Below, piece after piece: positions 6,330-11,835 of a DNA stretch of 24,106 nt; the stretch's first letter is position 1; each line of letters starts with the position of its first letter. Location: positions 1 through 24,106 of IMG/VR virus record IMGVR_UViG_3300001848_000171, one strand, 5' to 3'. The stretch is from a virus. The notes beneath the pieces are model-generated. The model did not search any database and was not told the DNA's origin. It saw only the letters and a program-made list of their open reading frames with translations. The position numbers and the translations under genes are program-made.

Positions 6330-7235
6330 ATGTCTTTTGCAGATCTTAAGCGTAAATCCCAGAACAGTTTTGAGTTCCTCCAGAAGGAACTTGAGAAGAC
6401 CGTATCCACTGGTGGCGGTGCTGATGAACGTTTCTGGAAACCAGAACTTGATGCTTCTGGTAATGGTTACGCTGTTATCCGCTTCCTCCCTGCCCCTAAA
6501 GGTGAAAGTATTCCCTGGGCAAAACTTTATTCTCATGCCTTCCAAGGTCCTGGTGGTTGGTACATTGAGAACTCACTGACCACTACTGGCGGGAAAGATC
6601 CTGTCGGTGAAGTCAATCGTAAACTGTGGAACAGTGGCAGTGATGAAGATAAAGAAGTTGCTCGTAAGCAGAAACGTAAACTTGCTTACTACAGTAACAT
6701 CTATGTTGTGAAGGATCCTAAGAATCCCGAGAACAATGGTAAAGTATTTCTTTATAAGTATGGTAAGAAAATCTTTGACAAGATTCAAGCAGCAATGCAA
6801 CCTGAGTTCCAAGATGAAACTCCTGTGAATGTGTTTGATCTGTGGGAAGGTGCTAACTTCAAACTGAAGATCAAAACTGTTGCTGGTTACTGGAACTACG
6901 ATAGTTCTGAGTTTGATTCTCCTTCTGCTTTGTCTGCTGATGATGAAGTTCTTGAGGGTATCTACAACCAAGAATATAGTCTGGAAGCATTCACTGCTCC
7001 CGATCAATTCAAAACATACGAAGAACTTGAGCAACGTCTCAACCTTGTTCTTGGTCTCACTCAAACCCCAGCTGCTGCCCGTGCTGCTACTGTTGTGAAC
7101 CGTATGGATGATGAAGAAGATGAAGACTTCGCTGCTCCTGTACGTCGTGAACCATCTCTACCTAAAGTTTCTACTGCTGTAGATGATGATGACGATGCCC
7201 TGAGTTACTTCGCTCGTCTTGCTGAGGAAGACTGA
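6330..7235 (+). CDS. gp32: Single-stranded DNA-binding protein gp32, zinc-less type
   Basis: The 301-aa protein is the gp32 homolog that coats single-stranded DNA during replication, recombination and repair. It has the basic N-terminal segment for cooperativity (FADLKRKSQNSFEFLQKEL), the core OB-fold blocks FLPAPKGE, GPGGWYIENS, YSNIYVVKDPKNPENNGKVF and WEGANFKLKIK, and an acidic C-terminal tail (DDEEDEDF; DDDDDALSYF) that recruits partner proteins. Length matches T4 (301 aa). It contains no cysteine, so the zinc site of T4 gp32 (three Cys, one His) is absent and the zinc loop is replaced by a GGKDPVGEVNRKLW segment. It has its own promoter and terminator. Confidence 0.96.
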   Translation: MSFADLKRKSQNSFEFLQKELEKTVSTGGGADERFWKPELDASGNGYAVIRFLPAPKGESIPWAKLYSHAFQGPGGWYIENSLTTTGGKDPVGEVNRKLWNSGSDEDKEVARKQKRKLAYYSNIYVVKDPKNPENNGKVFLYKYGKKIFDKIQAAMQPEFQDETPVNVFDLWEGANFKLKIKTVAGYWNYDSSEFDSPSALSADDEVLEGIYNQEYSLEAFTAPDQFKTYEELEQRLNLVLGLTQTPAAARAATVVNRMDDEEDEDFAAPVRREPSLPKVSTAVDDDDDALSYFARLAEED

Positions 7236-7256
7236 ATCTAAAACATAAAATCACCT

Positions 7257-7287
7257 TTGGCGGAAAAATTTTTCCGCCAATTTTTTT
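7257..7287 (+). terminator. Terminator after gp32 (24-nt perfect palindrome)
   Basis: TTGGCGGAAAAA (7257-7268) is followed directly by its exact reverse complement TTTTTCCGCCAA (7269-7280) and seven T residues (7281-7287). It ends gp32 transcription. The convergent gp53 gene ends 11 bases away on the other strand; the palindrome could slow transcription from that side, but the minus strand lacks a good T-run after the stem, so it is mainly a plus-strand terminator. Confidence 0.92.
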
Positions 7288-7297
7288 GTCTAAAAGT

Positions 7298-7960
7298 TCA
7301 ACCAGATTTTTTAACTAGACTGTTGATCCTATCAGTAGATTCTTTATAGAGATTAGTCTTCCTAAAGCTTTCTATAAAAGATGTTAAATACTTTGGTTTA
7401 AGTAAATAGATTTCTCTTTTCTTTTCGTTCTCTTTTACTTCGTAATCAAAAATATATACTGGTTGTGATACTGTATTTCCTGGTACAGATATAACTTGAC
7501 TTCCATTCCAATATGTGAATGGAGAGTTATAAAACTTTTGATCTACAACGATGCCTGGTTTTAAAGCAACAGCATCGACGCCACCAACTTTATATCCAGC
7601 TTTAGTTTCTATAGTTTCGTAGTGATGAATAGTTTCGTATGGATCATCATACTGTGCTTCACAAAACTTTCTTAATTCGTATTCAGACAATGGCATATCA
7701 AACAATGGATTGATCATGTTGTTTGTTAGCACAATGATCCAATCATAAAAGGGATTGCCGTATGCTTTTTCTGCTATCGTATCTAAACGTTCACCATCTT
7801 TAATAGAATATTTTTTAAAGACAACTGAGTAAGAAAATATATCTTGGTTGACTTTATATCTTCTAAAGAAATTTTTAACAATAACATAATCAGATTCAGA
7901 AAAAGGATATCTGATTGGTTTGTTATCGTATTTTACAAATGGTGTGTAAGAAAAATACAT
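7298..7960 (-). CDS. gp53: Baseplate wedge subunit gp53
   Basis: The 220-aa product matches T4 gp53 (196 aa), which links the wedges of the baseplate. The diagnostic part is VKNFFRRYKV near residue 30, then a LysM-like stretch DGERLDTIAEKAYGNPFYDW, followed by IIVLTNNMINPLFDMPLS. The C-terminal half is Lys/Tyr-rich and less conserved. Its ATG (complement of 7958-7960) overlaps the gp48 stop as TAATG, so the two are probably translated together. It is the last gene of the leftward late operon and converges on gp32. Confidence 0.92.
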   Translation of the reverse strand: MYFSYTPFVKYDNKPIRYPFSESDYVIVKNFFRRYKVNQDIFSYSVVFKKYSIKDGERLDTIAEKAYGNPFYDWIIVLTNNMINPLFDMPLSEYELRKFCEAQYDDPYETIHHYETIETKAGYKVGGVDAVALKPGIVVDQKFYNSPFTYWNGSQVISVPGNTVSQPVYIFDYEVKENEKKREIYLLKPKYLTSFIESFRKTNLYKESTDRINSLVKKSG

Positions 7961-9009
7961 TAGTATGATGCTCCATCTATAGTAATTTCTTGTCTGAAGA
8001 GTAGTTTTGTTTCAGTAAATCCTAAGCTTAATTCAGTTGCTACTGGAGATTTAGTATCGTCATCTGATTCTGTGCTTCCTCCGTATGTAGCATAAGATCC
8101 ATCAGGTGTGTAGTTTACATTTACACTAGTGATAGCACATGTTTTAAACTGAGAAACATATTTGTTTGCTGATGGTCCACTCATGAATGTTACTTGACAT
8201 AGATTTGGAATACCAATGTAATTACTGTTGGTATCTTCATTAGGTTTTGCATCTGGATTAAACCATTTGCCTATAGCATCACCAGATTTAGTCCAAAAAT
8301 CATCAGGTGCTGTTGAATAACTTGGTAAAGAAGCTTTTTTGAATGTGTTACATATTGCTCTTATTTCTTTTGCTTCTTTAGAATCACGAGGAGACATTTT
8401 AAAAGACAAATCAAATTGTCTTAAACCAAATCCACCAAACATTAGTTCTGTATTTGGATTTAAAATAACACCACCAATACCACCAAGAACATCTTCAATA
8501 TTAACTTCACCTCCTATGCCTCCTGGTAATTTATTCAGTGCTTCTACAATAGCTTGAGCCCCTACACTTGGACCTCTTTCTGCTACTCTTCCTATCATTT
8601 GACCTATATTTGCTAAGGTCTGTCCTGGTTTTCCTCCTATCCCTCCTCCAGATAATCTTAAAATATCAGCACCAGTATTAGTAAATCCTTTACCAGCCCA
8701 CTGTGTTTCTATTTTACTTTGTATATCTTCTGGCATGTAAAGAAAAATAGTATTTAAACCAGATGGTGTAAGTTGTTCAGCAGAAGCATTATATCCATCT
8801 AAAGTACTTGCTGTTTGATTGAGTTTGTAATCTCCATTTCCATCTGGTGTGACGCCACTTGTTCCAAATTGAAATGGTGGATTATATTTGTAAAAATCAA
8901 AACGAACATAGTCTGTAAAGTTATCGTATACATGATCTTTAGGATAACGATAAGATCCACCAGATGATACTTTGTTTGTCTTGTTGTTGAAAGTAATTGT
9001 TGCTGCCAT
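7960..9009 (-). CDS. gp48: Baseplate tail-tube cap gp48
   Basis: The 349-aa product (T4 gp48: 364 aa) begins with a short segment and the block VYDNFTDYVRFDFYKYNPPF, followed by TIFLYMPEDIQSKIETQWAG, and later MFGGFGLRQFDLSFKMSPRD and CNTFKKASLPSY, in the pattern of gp48/gp54-type tube-platform proteins. The middle carries a glycine-rich insertion (GGIGGKPGQTLANIG and similar). In T4, gp48 sits on the hub and, with gp54, starts tail-tube growth. Both ends overlap neighbours as TAATG, which indicates coupled translation within the gp4-gp2-gp48-gp53 unit. Confidence 0.88.
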   Translation of the reverse strand: MAATITFNNKTNKVSSGGSYRYPKDHVYDNFTDYVRFDFYKYNPPFQFGTSGVTPDGNGDYKLNQTASTLDGYNASAEQLTPSGLNTIFLYMPEDIQSKIETQWAGKGFTNTGADILRLSGGGIGGKPGQTLANIGQMIGRVAERGPSVGAQAIVEALNKLPGGIGGEVNIEDVLGGIGGVILNPNTELMFGGFGLRQFDLSFKMSPRDSKEAKEIRAICNTFKKASLPSYSTAPDDFWTKSGDAIGKWFNPDAKPNEDTNSNYIGIPNLCQVTFMSGPSANKYVSQFKTCAITSVNVNYTPDGSYATYGGSTESDDDTKSPVATELSLGFTETKLLFRQEITIDGASY

Positions 9010-9686
9010 TAGTATGACTTAATAATTCGTTGTGCTTTTAATCTATCTTGATACTTATCGTTGGTTTCATTCCAAACTAATTGTCTATCATAAGGTAGTT
9101 TTCTAGAACCAGATGTTATAACAAACTCTTCTACTGGCAACAGAATACACGTTTCCCATTCAGGTTCAATTAAATCAACGAACAAACTTTTTACATGATC
9201 ATTAATATATTTATGGATACATACCTTAGGTATATCAATCCTACCCTCCTTTAATTTATTGATGACTGGGATTCTTTTCTTTGGTTCTATGTAATGTAAG
9301 TTAGCACCTATGATGTATTCTCCTGTGCTACGTAGTACATAAACCAAAGGAAATTTATCATAGTATGGTAAGTGTTTCATCTTAGCTTCATACTCAAAGA
9401 AATAAAGATGACCCATGAGTGCTCTACGTCTCAGCATATTCTCATCATTAAATCCTTCTGGATCATGAGAATCTTTACGCTCATCTTTAATTAATTTTTC
9501 TGGTTCTTTCTTGTAAGTAGCAGCAATGGTATTGATTGTTTGTTTGTACCAACTCAACCCATGCTTCTCTCCATTTGTTGCCTTGGATACTTTTTCAAAA
9601 AGAGTCACATAACCTTTAGATGTATCCACCTTCCTGACATCAGGTTTAAACCCCATGCCAGAAGTATGTGTTCTTTTCTTTGCCAT
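9009..9686 (-). CDS. gp2: DNA end protector-like protein gp2
   Basis: This 225-aa protein has an N-terminal basic region (AKKRTHTSGMGFKPDVRK), a helical part, and the block LYFFEYEAKMKHLPYYDKFP followed by GANLHYI, which I associate with the T4 gp2 family. T4 gp2 binds the ends of packaged DNA, protects them from RecBCD and takes part in joining head and tail. The order gp2 next to gp4 mirrors T4. It is shorter than T4 gp2 (274 aa). The gene starts 3 nt after the gp4 stop and ends overlapping the gp48 start. The identification rests on motif memory and synteny. Confidence 0.68.
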   Translation of the reverse strand: MAKKRTHTSGMGFKPDVRKVDTSKGYVTLFEKVSKATNGEKHGLSWYKQTINTIAATYKKEPEKLIKDERKDSHDPEGFNDENMLRRRALMGHLYFFEYEAKMKHLPYYDKFPLVYVLRSTGEYIIGANLHYIEPKKRIPVINKLKEGRIDIPKVCIHKYINDHVKSLFVDLIEPEWETCILLPVEEFVITSGSRKLPYDRQLVWNETNDKYQDRLKAQRIIKSY

Positions 9687-9689
9687 TTA

Positions 9690-10127
9690 CTATACTCCTA
9701 AGTGGTCTTCTGTGAGTATTAAAAATTTCATCTGCCTATCCTCACAAAAGTCCTTAGCCGCTTCCCACTTAGCTTGATTTTTAATGAACGTTAGGACTTC
9801 TCTTTTCCAAGCGGCAGTTTTTCTTTTAGGTTTATCATTAGGTCCAATGACTTGACGCTTTGGTTTTACTTCTATGATATATTTTGTAATAGATCCATCT
9901 CTGCTTCTAACTTTGATATAAAAATCGGGATAGTATCTGTGTACTCTACCATCAGTAGGACAAAGATAAGGAACTATTACTTCTTCACTCCCCCACTCAA
10001 TTATACTATCATTGTGGTCACAGAAAACCATAAATTTTCTTTCCCACATTGAGCGATAGATAATCCTAGTTGGATTACCTCTATACTTACGGGGGTTACT
10101 CGGTTTATATTGTCCAGAGTATGCCAT
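9690..10127 (-). CDS. gp4: Head completion protein gp4
   Basis: I place the start at the ATG complementary to 10125-10127, giving 145 aa beginning MAYSGQYKPSNPRKYRGNPT, the normal length and N terminus of T4 gp4 (about 150 aa). Conserved blocks follow: IIYRSMWERKFMVFCD, IIEWGSEEV, HRYYPDFYIK and YIIEVKPKRQ. The E...D...EVK arrangement resembles a nuclease-like fold, as noted for phage head-completion proteins of this type. gp4 acts in closing the filled head before the tail joins. A 7-codon upstream extension in the same frame lies in the promoter region and is unlikely to be translated. First gene of the leftward late operon. Confidence 0.9.
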   Translation of the reverse strand: MAYSGQYKPSNPRKYRGNPTRIIYRSMWERKFMVFCDHNDSIIEWGSEEVIVPYLCPTDGRVHRYYPDFYIKVRSRDGSITKYIIEVKPKRQVIGPNDKPKRKTAAWKREVLTFIKNQAKWEAAKDFCEDRQMKFLILTEDHLGV

Positions 10128-10130
10128 AAA

Positions 10131-10138
10131 TATAAATA
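10131..10138 (+). promoter_or_regulatory. T4-type late promoter (TATAAATA) for the tail operon
   Basis: A perfect TATAAATA lies 21 nt upstream of the GTG start of the gp54-like gene. Late transcription should begin 6-8 nt after it, near 10145. With the gp33-like protein encoded in the same window, this is the probable late promoter for the rightward tail operon. Confidence 0.75.
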
Positions 10139-10151
10139 AACCTTCCACAAT

Positions 10152-10159
10152 TATTTAGC
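10152..10159 (-). promoter_or_regulatory. Possible late promoter (GCTAAATA) for the gp4 operon
   Basis: On the minus strand the sequence reads GCTAAATA, six of eight bases matching the late consensus TATAAATA, 24 nt upstream of the gp4 start. With the perfect plus-strand motif at 10131-10138 it forms an overlapping, face-to-face promoter arrangement in the short gap between gp4 and the gp54-like gene. Confidence 0.45.
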
Positions 10160-10909
10160 GTGGCAAATAAATCAATTTCTACTTTTATGGAGACTATCGC
10201 CAAGCATGGTGGTATGTCTTACAGTAATAATTATGATGTTGAATTTATGTTTAAGAGTGATGCTATCATTCAAAGATTTAAATCTTTTGGTATTAGCACT
10301 AGTACTTCATTAACATTAACTAGTACTGACGCAAGTAACCCTGGTTCAATCGTTAAATTATTTTGTGACGAAGCTCAACTTCCAAATATTCAAGCTGCTA
10401 CTGGTCAGATTACAGGCATGATGCTTGGTGAAGGTATGGTTAATTATCCACACACCAGAATGTATTCTGACTTCCAACTTTCCTGGATGTGTGATGCTAA
10501 TATGACTCCATTAAAATTCTTGGAAGTGTGGTATAGTTGGATCTTTCAGGAGCTTGATACTACAGGAACACAAGTATCATCTGGTAAGTATCAAAAGAAA
10601 AAAACACTTGATGAAATAAAAGGTGGATCAGGAGCAGGTGGTGGTAATGCTATTGAGAGATTTAAATCAGTAAGACTTAATTATCCATCTACATATCTTT
10701 CTAATATCATTATTACAAAGACAGAAAGAAGTAGAAACGCTCCTAATGGTAGAGCACCTGTTTCATACACTATGATTGATGCTTTTCCATATAGTATTGA
10801 TGCTGTACCTCTTTCTTATGGAGCATCACAGGTAACTAAAGTGTCTGCTAACTTTTATTATGCTAAGCACTACGTTACTCATAATGATATCCATGGATTT
10901 GACGGATAA
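10160..10909 (+). CDS. gp54: Baseplate tail-tube initiator, gp54-like
   Basis: The 249-aa product starts at GTG 10160 (MANKSISTFMETIAKHGGMS). It shows the tail-tube fold pattern shared by gp19 and gp54: FCDEAQLPNIQAATGQITGM, then MYSDFQLSWMCDANMTPLKF and VWYSWIF, which corresponds to the final helix of tube subunits. A glycine-rich insert (GGSGAGGG) lies near residue 155. In T4, gp54 sits on gp48 and starts polymerisation of the gp19 tube. I prefer gp54 to gp19 because of its position beside gp48/gp53 and ahead of gp26, but gp19 cannot be excluded by eye. There is no Shine-Dalgarno sequence in the leader. Confidence 0.7.
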   Translation: MANKSISTFMETIAKHGGMSYSNNYDVEFMFKSDAIIQRFKSFGISTSTSLTLTSTDASNPGSIVKLFCDEAQLPNIQAATGQITGMMLGEGMVNYPHTRMYSDFQLSWMCDANMTPLKFLEVWYSWIFQELDTTGTQVSSGKYQKKKTLDEIKGGSGAGGGNAIERFKSVRLNYPSTYLSNIIITKTERSRNAPNGRAPVSYTMIDAFPYSIDAVPLSYGASQVTKVSANFYYAKHYVTHNDIHGFDG

Positions 10910-10912
10910 ATA
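10905..10912 (+). promoter_or_regulatory. Possible late promoter (GATAAATA) before gp26
   Basis: GATAAATA overlaps the stop codon of the gp54-like gene and lies 24 nt upstream of the gp26-like ATG. It matches seven of eight late-promoter bases, in the same geometry as the motif at 10131. Confidence 0.5.
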
Positions 10913-10936
10913 TTAATACGAAAGTGATTTATTGCT

Positions 10937-11656
10937 ATGCCTTTACCAAAGCCTACTGTACCAACTTATGAACTTGAGTTGCCATCTACAGGAAAGAAAA
11001 TTAAATACAGACCATTCTTAGTTAAGGAAGAAAAGATTCTATTAGTAGCAATGGAATCTGAAGATGAGAATGAAATTAAAAATGCTGTCAAAGATATTTT
11101 AAAGAACTGTATCCTAACTAGAGGTGTTAAACCAGAAGAACTTGCCTCTTTTGATTTGGAATATTTGTTCTTAAAGATTAGAGCAATTTCTGCTGGTGAA
11201 GATGTATCATTGAAAGTTACATGTCAAGATGATAATGAAACTGTAGTTAATGTTGACATCAACCTGAATGATGTTGAGGTATATAAACCTGAAGGTCATA
11301 CCAATAAAATTATGGTTGATGATACCATTGGTATGGTCATGAAGTATCCTGCTATGGATAGTTTTGTTAGTGTTACATTGATGGAGAATGATTTAGAGAC
11401 TACTGATGAAGTTTTTTCAATGTTGATATCATGTATCGATCAAATTTTTGAGGGTGATGAAGTATGGGATGCTGCTACAACACCTAAGAAAGAACTGCTT
11501 GGATTTATAGAAGGATTTACTCAGCAACAATTTGCTAAGATCCAGGAATTTTTTGATACCATGCCTGTACTACGCCATGAATTCAGTGTTGTTAACCCTA
11601 ACACAGGTGTTGAATCGACTTACACGTTGGAGGGTCTCCAATCTTTTTTCGGATAA
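10937..11656 (+). CDS. gp26: gp26-like baseplate hub protein / tail-assembly chaperone (short form)
   Basis: The 239-aa product resembles the T4 gp26 family (T4_baseplate; T4 gp26 is 208 aa): an N-terminal strand-rich part with YELELPSTGKKIKYRPFLVK, then KEEKILLVAMESED, LKIRAISAGEDVSLKVTCQD and a C-terminal helical part QQQFAKIQEFFDTMPVLRHE. T4 gp26 is needed to build the central hub. Its position just ahead of tape-measure-like genes and the -1 frameshift signal covering its last codons (TCT TTT TTC GGA TAA) suggest it acts as the G-type tail-assembly chaperone. In the normal frame it ends SFFG. A small fraction of ribosomes should shift and add 61 residues. Confidence 0.85.
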   Translation: MPLPKPTVPTYELELPSTGKKIKYRPFLVKEEKILLVAMESEDENEIKNAVKDILKNCILTRGVKPEELASFDLEYLFLKIRAISAGEDVSLKVTCQDDNETVVNVDINLNDVEVYKPEGHTNKIMVDDTIGMVMKYPAMDSFVSVTLMENDLETTDEVFSMLISCIDQIFEGDEVWDAATTPKKELLGFIEGFTQQQFAKIQEFFDTMPVLRHEFSVVNPNTGVESTYTLEGLQSFFG

Positions 11657-11699
11657 GTTTGTTCTATAATACTCTTGAGAATTACTATAGAACAAACTT
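11644..11699 (+). other. Programmed -1 ribosomal frameshift site (slippery TTTTTTC plus 14-bp stem)
   Basis: The heptamer T TTT TTC (11644-11650) lies in the correct phase of gp26 (codons TTT at 11645 and TTC at 11648). Four bases later begins a perfect 14-bp stem: AAGTTTGTTCTATA (11655-11668) with TATAGAACAAACTT (11686-11699), around a 17-nt loop. The gp26 stop TAA (11654-11656) lies between heptamer and stem and is bypassed by a -1 shift. There is no T-run after the stem, so it is not an intrinsic terminator. Fraying of the basal A-T pairs would give a spacer of 5-6 nt, normal for such signals. Confidence 0.8.
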
Positions 11700-11835
11700 C
11701 ACTCTTATGCAGGACCATAAATATAGCTTGACAGAGATTGAAGAAATGATACCATGGGAGAGAACTATTTACATCTCCTTATTGAATCAATATCTTAAAG
11801 AGAAAGAAGAACAACAGAAAGCCCAACAGAGATGA
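11650..11835 (+). CDS. -1 frame extension of gp26 (T-type chaperone domain, gp51 position)
   Basis: Reading in the -1 frame from C11650 gives 61 residues (RISLFYNTLENYYRTNF..., then the 42-aa ORF from ATG 11707) and stops at TGA 11833-11835, producing a fusion of about 299 aa. The core SLTEIEEMIPWERTIYISLL, followed by NQYLKEKEEQQKAQQR, is a helical, charged ending with the PWER-x-IY pattern I associate with frameshifted extensions of phage tail-assembly chaperones. ATG 11707 has no ribosome-binding site, which argues that this part is made mainly as a fusion. It overlaps the tape-measure-like gene as ATGA. Its place corresponds to T4 gene 51, but similarity to gp51 is not evident. Confidence 0.75.
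   Translation, partial: RISLFYNTLENYYRTNFTLMQDHKYSLTEIEEMIPWERTIYISLLNQYLKEKEEQQKAQQR

Noticed and set aside
6573-7064. Minus-strand ORF of 163 codons inside gp32
   Set aside because: It lies wholly opposite the well-supported gp32 gene, shows no domain or translation signal, and reads as a codon-bias shadow.
11655-11699. 14-bp stem after gp26 as an intrinsic terminator
   Set aside because: No T-run follows the stem and the tail operon continues; its position after an in-phase slippery heptamer fits a frameshift stimulator better.
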